64,000 nucleotides of DNA from NCBI GenBank assembly GCA_051530055.1, contig CM121342.1:16120001-16184000 (forward strand). The letters run 5' to 3'. Numbering within the stretch: position 1 is the first letter of the stretch; the number at the start of each line of letters is the position of its first letter. A program made the position numbers and the translations under genes. The stretch comes from Neoechinorhynchus agilis (Eukaryota > Acanthocephala). Below, in pieces: positions 47,801 through 58,869 of this stretch. Under the pieces are notes generated by a model that was not told where the DNA came from, did not search any database, and worked only from the letters and a program-made list of their open reading frames with translations.

Positions 47801-48598
47801 ATGGATGTACTTTTTTTTACTTCGCTGTAAATCCTGAGTATCGTAACCATTTTTAATCTTATTATTTCATAGTCACAACAAATTGCGATTTTTTTAAAGA
47901 AGTAAACGTTTTTCTGGTTATGTACCTCCTTCTAAGCAGTTATAAGCAGAAGCCACTTTTGAAATTCGACTTTTCGACTAATAGATAATCGATTTTCCCT
48001 CTGTTGTTTACAAAAGTTTTGGACCAAGCACAATCAATTTACAAACATTGTGGGATGCTCTTTTATTAATATGGGATAATTCAAACCTAAAGTTTGACGC
48101 TAATTATACAACTACATCGAATTTTATAAGCTTTTAAAAGGAATTCTGCATTTTTAAATTGTTAGCATTGTTTTTGTCGGCAAAAATTCTCGCCATGGCG
48201 CATAAAAAATATCTTTTGAAACTCAGGATCTAAGGCTTTACTCTTATCAGCTCGCATCCAACGGTAATACTGTGCTTCGAGTTAAAAGGGAAAAATCATG
48301 CCCCCTTCCGTTACCCTTCTGGCTTGTCTCGACGGTCATTACGTCTTCCATTTTAATCGTTGGAGCGCTTGCCCTTGCCACTTGGAGGATTACAGTCACA
48401 ATTCAGGACCGAAACGAGATCGCAGAATTTGATAGGGATTCCGACAAGACAAAATGGATTAAGGTTTGTTTCTTTTCTCAGACAGTTCGATTGAAATATT
48501 AGAACAAATGGTAGAATAAGAATCCTATCTATCGGCAAGCTTCAATGACATACGGAAACCCGCTTTACCGTCAACGTAGCCGCGTGACAGATCAATAA
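44846..48598 (+). CDS. integrin beta subunit, multi-exon, N-terminal exons not found
   Basis: Cell-surface adhesion receptor subunit. From 44846 the beta-I domain begins: [20 protein letters not shown], with the MIDAS DLSNS. It continues with [17 protein letters not shown] (45.2-45.3 kb), [17 protein letters not shown] (45.47-45.54 kb), [40 protein letters not shown] and [17 protein letters not shown] hybrid/stalk part follows with [18 protein letters not shown]. Cys-rich EGF-like repeats come next ([37 protein letters not shown]), then a tail domain, a TM segment at about 48.30-48.39 kb, and a cytoplasmic tail with [11 protein letters not shown] and two NPxY motifs (NPIY, NPLY) before the stop at 48596-48598. 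Many short introns are evident. The signal peptide and PSI domain must lie upstream but I could not find them; a MITE and a PLE unit sit there. The stop is 19 nt from that of the convergent SECISBP2-like gene. Confidence 0.9.
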
Positions 48599-48617
48599 AT
48601 GCAATTTTCTTTTGAAT

Positions 48618-50366
48618 TTAAACCTCACACTCATCATCCGCATCGTTTCCAGGATCATTTGATTCTTCGAGCACCATCGTAAGACAATTGGGGTCAGGTA
48701 TCTTTTCGCCAACGACTTCCAATGCGACCTTTGTGTAATATTCATCTATACTCTGATAATCGCCAGCACAACCCGCTTGACTGGTTTGTGAGATTTCTGA
48801 AGGATTTCGAGAGTGGTTAGCTTTTATCATGAGATTTGATTGATACATTGAAGATGTTACCTCTGCACTGGCATTTCGGGTGTGCTTTGCGAGAAGCATG
48901 GGTCGACCAAGAACACGATTCTTCGTGGCACCTTCTTCGCCGTTTTCATTCGTCCGCTCACTAGATTTGATCGAATTCAATCGGAGAACACCAAAACTGT
49001 CAGAGAGATTGCGAATATGGCGATTAGATGATGAGTCCTCCAATGACATATCCAAATAAGCGCTCACCGAACTATTCGTTGAGTACTCATTATCATTGGT
49101 TGATTCCTCGATTCTTGCTACTTTCACATAAGCGATAGGCGGCGTTTAGGTCAACCAGCAAATAATTTATGCTGGGAGCAAAACCCATAGTTTTAAACTA
49201 CAATTATTGCTGTCAGAATTATGACTGAACTAAAGTACAAATGTTCAAAAAAGATTTCATTTCGATCCGAAAAAGCAGAATAATCATTGAAACATTTTTG
49301 AACAATGGTCTTAAGTTACCATTGAATGACTATACTTCAAAACAATTGGTAAAGGGTTTCGCAAACTCTAACTAATTTAGATGGGTGTCTTATCCGATAT
49401 CGAAATACGGAATGTCGTTATTTGCACCTTCATTTTTAGCACTGCTCTCCGCAATGTCCTGAAATAAGATGGACCATTTGATATCTCTACAGAATCGCCA
49501 CACTTTTTAAGAGCAAATGAACCTTTGCCACCTACCGCTTCTTTTTACGTGCTCAGAAATCCGTTTATATATAAGTTCTGCTCCGCTATAATCTAGAATC
49601 CCAACGGCTGCAACAAGAGCTCTAACATTGGTGCATTTCCCAAGAGCCTTTCGATTGAGGGCAAAAGCGCAGCATATTCGCTGTTCTTCGCAATATTCAA
49701 AAATTCTATTTATGATGTCGTCAAGACCGCCCTCGGCGTTAGTTGGTTCACAGTCAGGAGCAATTATCACCAGTCTGACTTGCTTAGCCTTTAAGCGCTT
49801 AAGAATCTGACGAAGGCCAACAATATATCTTCGATGATATAGAGGTAAAGTTGATATATGTCACACCCAGCAATCATCTTCACCTCTCTCTATCGAGCTT
49901 TAATCTTATTCTTTGCGTATGCTCTTGATTGAAAATCAACGAGCAGTTTCAGTAAAAGACAGCAATCTTCATCGAGCTCGTGGGATCGTCTATTTCTACA
50001 ATATTCCCGGTAAACAGCTAGGTCGGATTTTCTAGGCTTCTCAATCTCTTCTTCATTATCGATTGTTGCTTTCCAGTCGATTTGACTTCTCTCTGATCTA
50101 TCCGTACGTTCCTTCAAAATAATTTTCTTCAATGTGGATTGCTTCTTTTTTGCTGGACGCTCGGGAGGTCGTTCCTTTCCCCGCCGTATAATGATGGGTT
50201 CCGGTGTCTTTGTTTGCGGTTTCGGTTGGTCTTGCTTCTTTTGCACGGAGCGAGATGAATTGATAATCCGGGAAGACAAGTTTAATAAAATTGGTTGCTC
50301 TATTCTCTGGCGGAATGTTAGACGTTTGTTGTCAGAAGAAGGCGAATGATGTTTTGCCTTGCTCAT
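48618..50366 (-). CDS. SECIS-binding protein 2-like (L7Ae RNA-binding domain)
   Basis: SBP2 binds SECIS elements in selenoprotein mRNAs and recruits the Sec-tRNA elongation factor. Exon 1 (50366 to about 49891) starts MSKAKHHSPSSDNKR, is basic, and ends in LLLKLLVDFQSRAYAKNKIK. The next exon (about 49.83-49.54 kb) gives RYIVGLRQILKRLKAKQVRL, VIIAPDCE, EGGLDDIINRIFEYC, FALNRKALGKC and VGILDYSGAELIYKRI, the L7Ae-type domain in its SBP2 form. A small exon (DIAESSAKNE, about 49.45 kb) leads in phase to the acidic C-terminal exon 49118-48618 (VARIEEST ... ECEV). At roughly 450 residues it is shorter than vertebrate SECISBP2 because the long N-terminal half is missing, as in invertebrate forms. Its presence suggests the animal makes selenoproteins. 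Confidence 0.85.
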
Positions 50367-50393
50367 ATTAGCACAATCTTTTGGGATGACTTA

Positions 50394-51150
50394 AATCTGA
50401 AAAGGAAAGATTCTGAAGCGATAATGCGTACTCGGAAGTGACCAATTTTTAAGCAACTGATCACAAAAATCAGCTTTCCAACGAAGGTTAAACTATAAGA
50501 ACGAGGAAATAAAGTACAGAAAGCAAATCTACAACGCATATTCAGCGCACGTTGTATCCAATCAGAATAAAAGGGCATTCGCAAGGCAGCCAATCAGAAT
50601 TAAAATTCGTCGGTGCTTTTGATTAGTCATAATATGATAATATTATTCGAGATTGAGCATGAAATAATTTAAATTATGTATGCAATAAGCCAGAAACTAG
50701 CTTTTAATTCGACAACAATGGCACAGCGTTTCAAAGTTAACAAAATCGCGTTATAGGTCCAAGCGTAAAGTTGAAGAGCACCGGAAAAACGCAAGTGTAC
50801 GAGAGAAGACTATTTTGGGACAATAGAGTTAAAGTTATGATGATCATAACCGCCGTATAAAAATATTTCGAAAAAGAAAGCCACGTTGTATCGTCAATTA
50901 CGATAACCACATTTCCAATAAAAAGAACGGTTGGAGAATAAGTTACAAGAAATTACTCACAATCTACTTTCTTTCGAAGTACAACATGAGACTTAAAAGG
51001 CACATTTGCTTTTTACGTTTCAGACTAGGCGTTTGCGTTCAAAGGTCGCGATTTAATTTCCCATTTCTCAGATTATCACGACGAACTTGAGGAGCGGACG
51101 AATAAATCGGTTTTTTATAAAATGCGAAAATGTATTTTTGAATCCGACGG
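50394..51150. other. no gene recognised
   Basis: Upstream flank of the SECISBP2-like gene; presumed promoter and 5' UTR, with no distinct element. The minus-strand frame 50593-50363 is not recognised. Confidence 0.35.
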
Positions 51151-51575
51151 GGTTGTAAAATTAAGAAAAGGAAAGTGAAGTTCCAAGACTTTCTGGTGGC
51201 AGTTGAAGAATGGTGCCAGCAGACAGGCGCTAACCATGTTCCCGTGAATGGTCTCAGACAGTCGATCTGGGACAGACCTCTCGTCGCACTGGAGGTGCAG
51301 CCAGTGCAGCGGAAGGGAGGAAGGTACGAAAATATAGAGAATTAGCAAGGGCCCGCTATTTTGTCCCCTTCGGGGTAGAGACGTATGGAGTGCTTGGCAG
51401 CTCGGCACTCACTCTGCTCCAGGATCTCTCGAAAAAATTGAGAGAGACAACCGGAGACTCAAGAGCAGGTGTATTCCTGCGACAAAATATCTCGCTCGCA
51501 GTACGAGGCAATGCTGCTAGCGTGATAGCGACATCCGAGGAAGGAGAGAAGCTAAGATTTTGCGGACGGTGGTGA
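51150..51575 (+). mobile_element. internally deleted zinc-knuckle/RPD LINE 3' end
   Basis: The left part encodes FLVAVEEWCQQTGA and LRQSIWDRPLVA, matching the N-terminal end of the 36.3-37.1 kb copy. It then jumps directly to the SAAEGRKVRKY-like region, FVPFGVETYG and GDSRAGVFLRQNISLAV, ending GRW and stop. The zinc knuckle and RPD block between are gone, and the frame changes at the join. Plus strand, like the 34.4 kb copy. Confidence 0.75.
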
Positions 51576-52283
51576 TTGCACGTTTTGTACTTTATTATTA
51601 ATTAACAAAAAATGTTTTCAGATATTGTTAAAGTCAATAGCTCATAATTTGTCCGGGCCGTGTGCAAATCAATGAATTATGGGACGAATTATTGTTTAGA
51701 AGTCTTCAATATGTAAATAATTTTTTCGATTGAAAACGTTCTGCGAACCACGTAAGGGGACGGGTGAAAACTTGAACAATAATTCTAATCATATAGTCCG
51801 GTACCTGCTCGCACATCGACATTTTAATAAATTATGGTTTTTTAAAATGTTCATATCTGGATGTGAATTTTTACACTTTATCACTAGTCTTTGTAGCTAG
51901 ATTCGAATGCTCCCATTAATTTTTATCTCTAAGTTGCGAAATTCAATGAACGACGTTAAGAATCAACGATATCTTCCATTTAATTTTTTTAGCATTGCAG
52001 TACACAATTCTATGCGTTAAATTGAGCACGGTCCTCGATCAGTTTTGAATGAGGCAAATAAATTGAGTCCGAGTAAATTATTGTTTGTTTAATTTAAAAC
52101 CTTAGATCGAAACGAATGATAATGAACACAGACTAATAAGTGAATCATTTATCGAAATTTAACACAATATTAAAAACATGTCGAACAAAACGAGTAATAA
52201 TGATTGCCGAACAAACATAACATTTGAAGAAAACGAAACTATGTTCATTCATAGAATTTATAGTGTGCGTGCTTTTATTGAAG

Positions 52284-52363
52284 TTATATCAATGTGTGGT
52301 CTTTTATCACACGGTTGATAATTTTTGGGCAGCCGTGTGATAAAAGGCCACACATTGATATAA
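52284..52363. repeat. 31-bp near-perfect inverted repeat (hairpin)
   Basis: Arms 52284-52314 and 52333-52363 are complementary at 30 of 31 positions, the exception being a G-T pair, around an 18-nt loop. The arm contains GTGTGG, CTTTTATCACACGG. It has no similarity to the other repeats in the window that I can see. Confidence 0.8.
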
Positions 52364-54200
52364 TTTATCGGCTGGCCAATCTTCATAACAAAATAATTTA
52401 TCAGTTAAGCACGTTTACTTTTAACAGCAATGATTAAATCAATAAATACTGCGAACTCTACGTTAGTGTAATTAAAGTAATTTGTTTAAGATTTGTTGAT
52501 CATTAAGTTTTTGTTGGCTTTTGGTGGAAAAATTAGTTGAAAAACTTGTGCCGAAATATTGGATTTAATAAACTTTATTCGATTTTTCCACCAGAAACAA
52601 ACATGAATAATTCAATCTTCAAACGTTTTAGGAATGATGCATTTTGTAGTAGGGACCAACCAAAAAGTACGCCACTATTTCGGGTGGACGACCGTAACCC
52701 AACGAATGTAAGTCTCTTGGCAAGATAAAAAACCGATTTTTATTTTCGCACTTGCATTCATCGAGCATTCGAGATTGTCAACACGTGTTAACATAACAAA
52801 TTGTTTGAATTTTTCGTCCCTATTACAGTTGTGTAATTTTTTAAATTTCAATCATGCCAGCACAACGTACGTCCTTTTCGATTGTCTAAATAGAAATGTA
52901 TTTTATAATTTATGATCCTATGGAGTCATTACTAGAAACTTGGACCAGCTTCGGCACAACAAAATGCAAAGTTGAAACAATTAAATGATATTTTCAGTAA
53001 AACCTAGAAAATTGAATCTCTGCACGGAATACAGAGCGTACTCTTCGATCGACCTAAGCGTTTCAATAATTTGATGATTTTTTGAAAGATTATTGTCAAT
53101 CAAAAAAGGTAAACTCGATACTCATCGTCCAGGTTTACTTTTAAAATATCAAGTACCAAAATGTATTTTGCAAACGAAGGCCTAACTGTCATTAATGCGA
53201 CCGAATAGTCAGGCACTAAAAATTCTAAATTTGTCTCTAGCAAGTTTCCGACCATTGAACAATCAGCCTCTCTCTTTGTAAAATTACACGCCTCGCCTTC
53301 AAGGTACGTCTATATTTTTCAGAAAAGTGCTTGTATTTTTCTCAACACTTAATGGGTTGAACTTGTCATGAGTTTTTATGTTTGCCGCAGAAATTGATTA
53401 AATCCAAAGCGTCTTTGATATATAAGATGCTGAAAAAGGATAAGTTCATCGGACGTTACAGTCTTTCAATATTTTGAAATTTGAGCACTACGGCTGTTCG
53501 CATTGTAGGACAATAGGTGTTCCAATCATCTTTTTTTAGTCGATTGCTTTAATTTTTTCGCATCTCTGAGGTTTAGTAGTTGGACTTTGTCGCACTTGAA
53601 TACATTTACGTTGGAAGCAGCTTTTAGGGAAGCATGCGTCTGTATGATAGAGACCACTTTATGGAGTAGTAGATTCCACAGCAACCCATTCGACTACGAG
53701 TTATTTCTCCGTCTGCAGACGAATCTGCGCCACAGAATGCTTTTCTCGGGAAGCGTTTTGGTGCACATTACCGAGCCAAATATTCGCTTTCATCACACGC
53801 TCTGTCAAATGTTTATGAAACCAAAAAGGTTGCTCAATCAGCTAAAATCCGATAAACTGGTTATTCGCTTTCTAATTCTATATCTTAGCTTCACGGCCAT
53901 TTTGCATAAACGAAAGTAATTATTGAATGGCCCCGCGTTTCGGGGAACTGGAAATAAAAATCCCTTTGTTAATTTGTGTACTAGTGTCCATCTTGTTTCT
54001 CAAGTTAGTTTAAAAAGAAATTAACCTACAAGAGTGCATGCTCTTCTCTTTCTCTATATATTTATTTAAAAGCACTTTACCATTGTTACCTCACACGAAG
54101 CACCGTCTGCTACTGCAGGAGGTAACGCCATGCATTCGAACGCAGTGCTTCTAAGAAGAACGAGAGACCGAGTTTCTTTTTAGGATCTGCCCACCGCTAG
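52364..54200. other. intergenic; one unassigned frame at 53587-53919
   Basis: Mostly AT-rich. A weaker inverted repeat with TTTTGGTGGAAAAAT near 52517 and ATTTTTCCACCAG near 52586 encloses about 55 nt. The plus-strand frame 53587-53919 (110 codons, IETTLWSSRFHSNPFDYELF ... ITEPNIRFHHTL) is GC-richer and reads like real coding sequence. It matches no family I know; it could be an upstream exon or an independent small gene. Confidence 0.35.
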
Positions 54201-57200
54201 ATGAATGGGAATCTTCACTCAGATGAAATTAGTGAAGATGAGTCGACCAAAGATATCTCCATTGAAGGAGATCAGCTTTTGTCTCTTCTTTCTTCAAGTA
54301 CATCACAACAAGTGAAGACCCTGGCCAGTAATTTTGTAGAACGAGCTGTACAGTTGGCATACGATAAGCATGGGCAAAGATTCTTTGACTTAATAAAGAA
54401 TCTCTGACTTTAACCGGCATGCCGTGAAGGAATGTCAAAACCGAAAGAGGGAAATTGAAGAGTTAAGTCAAGTGATAAGCCAAATGAAGAAAAGCATGCA
54501 AAATGAGTTGGGTTCTGGCGAGCAACGAGAAGCCATGTTGGTGATTGAAGGCGAACAAAGGGAGTTTGCCTCAAGGCAGTTAATCGCCCGTCTCGAAATG
54601 GACAACAGAAATCTTAAGGCTGAGTCGAAACAGCTCAAATCTAAGCTTAATGAGTACGAAGTGTCATTTGATCAATACGAAGCAGAAAAACGGGTCAATT
54701 CAATGAATATTAAGAAGCTTACGTCTGAATTGAACGATCTCAAGCCAAGGTACGTGCGGCTCGAGGAGGACAATTTCAAGCTAGAAGATAAGAACGTGAA
54801 ACTCGAGAAACTTGCGGCGAAGTTGAGAAAAGAAATGTTGAAGATGGACGAAGTTCTAATGGAAAATGAACAGGCGAAGGAAAGAATAGGAGACCTTCGT
54901 ACTCAAATTGAACACATTACAAGTCTTAAGGAAATTGCCCAGCAACAGTTCGAGGAAGTACTTCAAAACTTAAAGCATGAGCGCCAGATAAAATATCAGC
55001 TTAAGCGAGAGTTAGGCACCAAAACTCAAAAGGTAGGTCTCAGTTTTAAGTGTTTTTCAAATGATGAAACAGTTCATGGGAATTGCTATAGAGTCAACAT
55101 TAAATATAAAGCGATTAGCACAACCACACTTACACATTTTTTAATGAACAACCTTTTATCAAGAAATTTCATTTGTTCCTAACGACGTTTTCTAGCTTTC
55201 TATATGTTGAAAAAACTTCACGAATTTGAAATCTGAGCGACTTTTCTAATACAAAGAGCGCCAAAGCTGGTTTGATTAACTGCTCATGGGCATTCATTTT
55301 CTGCATCATTGGGTCAATTCGCCTTTTCTTAAAGCTACCTTTTGTTGTTTGCAGGAGTCTATGGCAATATTGGCTAACATAGCCGACAGTTTGGCAACAT
55401 CAGCAACAACGACAATCGAAGATGTTCATCAGATATCAGGGGACATGTTTGATCCCTGCGAAATGATTGTTGATATTCATCAAAACGTGGACGAGGTCGA
55501 CGAAGACGAATCCATCGACCCTAAACACGAACATGATACAGAACCGCCTTCTCTGCTCAGTGAATTGAATCAGGCTGAAATGAATCAACTTCGACACGAG
55601 TGCTCCCGCGCCAAAAGCGAAAATGACCAGCTTTCCCACCAATTAAATGTCAATCAATGTATTTTGATGAAGTGCTCTGATCATTTTGAAGATTGTATGA
55701 GGCGCTTGGGTGCCGTATCGAAGATAATCTTGAACATTAATGATGATCCAAATGAAAACAAAAGTATACGTGAAGATGGGAAATCGGTTGAGACTATGAT
55801 GGAGCGGCACTTGTCGGTGGTGCGCATTCTCGAAGAGGCTATATGCGCCCCTAAATCTTGCGTCTCGGATGAAGATGTAAATCGGCTGAAATTAGAAGCA
55901 TCGAATATTCAAAAACAATTGGACGAGATTATTTGCGAAAATTCTCAATACAAAGTCTGTTTGGAATCTGCGATGAGTGAAATTGAACAGATAAGTGGCC
56001 AAATGAGTATTGAAGATGTTTTACATTTTGGAGAAGACGAGAGTGAAGACAATGAAAATTATGTATCCAATGTAAGTGGATGTGAGATTCTTTGCCAGAA
56101 GTTTAAAGACAAACTTCATTCGATATTTCAATCGGTAGATAATGCTGAGCTACGAGGACCGGCGGGAGGAGATCAAACAAGCGATGTTAATGATTGCGCA
56201 AAGTTGAGGTCAATTTTATCTGGAAAGCGAGAGCAGATAGCAGCCTTAAAGACTGTATTGGAAGCGAACAAAAGAACTGCTGAAATTGCTTTGGCCAACC
56301 TGAAGAGCAAGCACGTAGAGTATAAAACCTCGTTAATATTAAAACCTGAAATATTGCAACTTCGACTCGACAACTACTATTTCGTTTTCCTCCTGCGTTT
56401 TTTAGATTTTACGAAGTTTCCTAAGAAAGCAAACTACGAGGAAATTCAAAAATTGGATACTGAGTTATTAAAAGAATATATTCAGATTACTTATAAGTAG
56501 TCTTTTATCTATATTAATTTCGGAAGCATTTCTGTATTTAATTGACCAAACGATCAATTATAATTTTTTTACTTGTTAAGTATAAATCACAACAATGCAA
56601 TTTTTTAACAAAAGTTAAGAAACTTTTGAGATCTAGAATTTTTATTTGTTCCTGAAGATCCTAAAGATTTCGTTTTTCGTCTCTATACCTCAAAATGGTG
56701 CATTATTGGAATTTATTCAATAATTAAATTATGCGCAAATTTTTAAAAATCGTTAATTTATTATATGAATAAAAATAACTTATTAACCAATTTTTTAAAT
56801 CCTTAGAGAATATTTTGAAAGTTCTCAATTAAGTAAAAGTATGCGATTATAAAGTTAATTTCATTATTCCAGAAAGTCTCTGAAAATTAGTTTAAATACT
56901 AACTTGAAATTAAATGAATCAAAGCGTCTAAAATTCCATGTATCATCTTCCAGGATATAAGGTTGTCTTTTAACTCAAAAAGGTTGCCGTTTGAATAACT
57001 GTAATATTTAATCGGATTTTCATGCAATAGAGGGCTGCTTTCTAATACTTTTAAAGTCATTTTTGACATACAAGATACCTCTAGTGCTCCACAGAACACC
57101 TTGATACCCTTTGTCAGCTATATATTGAGCGATAATACTTTTTCGTGCATTTTAAAAGGACTCCCATTATTTTTAGTAACCTTTCGATTTTGACGAGGTT

Positions 57201-57519
57201 TCATACCACAAACGATCGACTGGCTGTTCAAGAATCCATGAAGAAATTGTTGTTGGAATTGAAAACTCTACGAGAAGAGGTTGTCACCTTTGCATCCCTC
57301 CGTGCAATGTTTTCCGCTCGCTGTGATGAATATGTTAATGAGATCGATGATTTAAGGCAACAATTATCAGTTGCTCAAGAGGAAAACAAGACACTTAACT
57401 CTCTACTGCGTATGGCAATTCAACAAAAACTATCCCTTACTCAACGCTTGGAACTAATTGAGCTCCAAGAAGTTGATTCCAGCAGCGGAAGCAAGATTTT
57501 TTACCAACAACGACGATAG
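54201..57519 (+). CDS. Bicaudal-D (dynein cargo adaptor)
   Basis: Coiled-coil adaptor that links dynein/dynactin to cargo. Three exonic blocks are clear. 54424-55032 holds an EEENI-like heptad region (RLEEDNFKLED) and TSLKEIAQQQFEEVLQNLKH, the family's LKEIAEKQ-EEALETL box, with donor GTAGGT. 55354 to about 56309 begins ESMAILANIADSL (fly RESMYHISNLA) and ends KREQIAALKTVLEANKRTAE and IALANLKSKH, with donor GTAGAG. About 57.19-57.52 kb holds LREEVVTFASLRAMFSARCD, then LNSLLRMAIQQKLSLTQRLE, the highly conserved C-terminal cargo-binding coil. The proposed start at 54201 (MNGNLHSDEISEDES) gives a 68-codon frame offset by one base from the following coil near 54.41 kb, with no GT-AG pair between; so the 5' end is uncertain. 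A large intron lies at 56.31-57.19 kb. The stop is 96 nt from the convergent TMEM272-like gene. Confidence 0.88.
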
Positions 57520-57615
57520 ATTTTTCGTTGAGATAATTATGGAATGTATTAATATATTTAGTTTTTTGTTTTATACGACAGCTCAACCCACCAATCATCC
57601 CACGTACGGTGCCGA

Positions 57616-58732
57616 TTAAACTCTTTCCTGTACAATTAGTGAAGGATTGAGAGCACAAACAAATAGTGCACAAATAAATACAAACAGTATACAGATCGCA
57701 AACGATGTACAACAAATGTACAAGAGAGTCATCGAGTAGAGCATCCTGTCACACCATTTCGATGGCTCGTGAAGGTCCGGAGTGAAATTGGGCTTGAATA
57801 TGCGTAAAGTCCAATAATTTCCAGCCAGAAACCAGGCCAACAGGAACAGATTGAGTATTGGCGCCGTCACGTCGGTGCTCGTACTTTTTATCTCTTCGTG
57901 GTCGATTCCTTCCTGCTCCAATCGTTTTTGTCGCTCCTTGTGATACTTTTGCCAAATCAGTGTGAATATACGTAAAAAACCAACTGATCCAGCTACCAAG
58001 AGGTAAATAGGGATCTTGGGTTCAAGCGGACATTCGTTCATATATTTGACGCCTTAAAAGAAACAAAAAGGGTTAAAGAAAGTAAAGGCTTGTTTTTAAC
58101 AGAACGTTGACCGACAAACTCATCTATTCTGTCTTCCTAAAAGTGATTGGAGTGGTGCCATTCTCTCGCCTAGTTGCGCTGCAAAAATATTGGAACCCCA
58201 AAACCTCCACTGAGGTTCTTGTTTCCCGGGAAAATTTAGCTAGGAATCATCACAAGGTCAAGTACACATAATAAAAATATTAAGACTTAAATTAAAGAAA
58301 TAATCTTTTGAGCTAAATTGAAAAAACGACCGTGATATGACTTTTGACGACTGTGATTCTGATCGCCGTTAGTGCATTGATTTTTATTAATTATCTAGCG
58401 TCTATGGCGAAACTGTTCATACCTGAGAAGAACATAACGATATGGAACACAGCTCCTACATAAAGGATAATGGTTATTCCAACTAAACTAAACGAGTGGG
58501 CGTGATTGATTATGAGTGTTTTAAAACATTTACCTGTATAGAACATGATACCGAAGGCTTTTCTCGCGAATTCAGCGAAGCTTTCTGAGTTGAGAATAGC
58601 TTCGCTTAATCGGCTAGATAATGATTGATAAGGGAGTGAATCAGCCTTAGTTTCGTCCTCGATCCAATTTGCAAGAGATCCGCCGCTACCGTCGGCAGAC
58701 GAAACGCCACAGATTGAGCCGCCACTTTTCAT
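57616..58732 (-). CDS. TMEM272-like four-TM membrane protein
   Basis: Function unknown. Exon 1 (58732 to about 58533) encodes a Gly/Ser-rich cytoplasmic N-terminus and ESFAEFARKAFGIMFYTG. Exon 2 (about 58.49-58.43 kb) gives a TM, LVGITIILYVGAVFHIVMFF. Exon 3 (about 58.06-57.616 kb) gives KYMNECPLEPKIPIYLLVAG, the characteristic N-x-C-P-x-EP-x-IP-x-YL-x-V-x-G signature of the family, then LNLFLLAWFLAGNYW and a final TM CCTSFAICILFVFICAL. It lies on the same strand as HRS, with its ATG 137 nt after the HRS stop. Confidence 0.75.
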
Positions 58733-58869
58733 AACATAGAAAAGTCTAGATTATGTCGTCTTATGAGTATTCGTGAATTGGCGGCCGTTTTCATCCAGAT
58801 TCACAGTATTCACCAACATCTATAAATTGGCGGAGGGAGTTGAGTAAAAGGATCAATTGAGAAGGTCGT

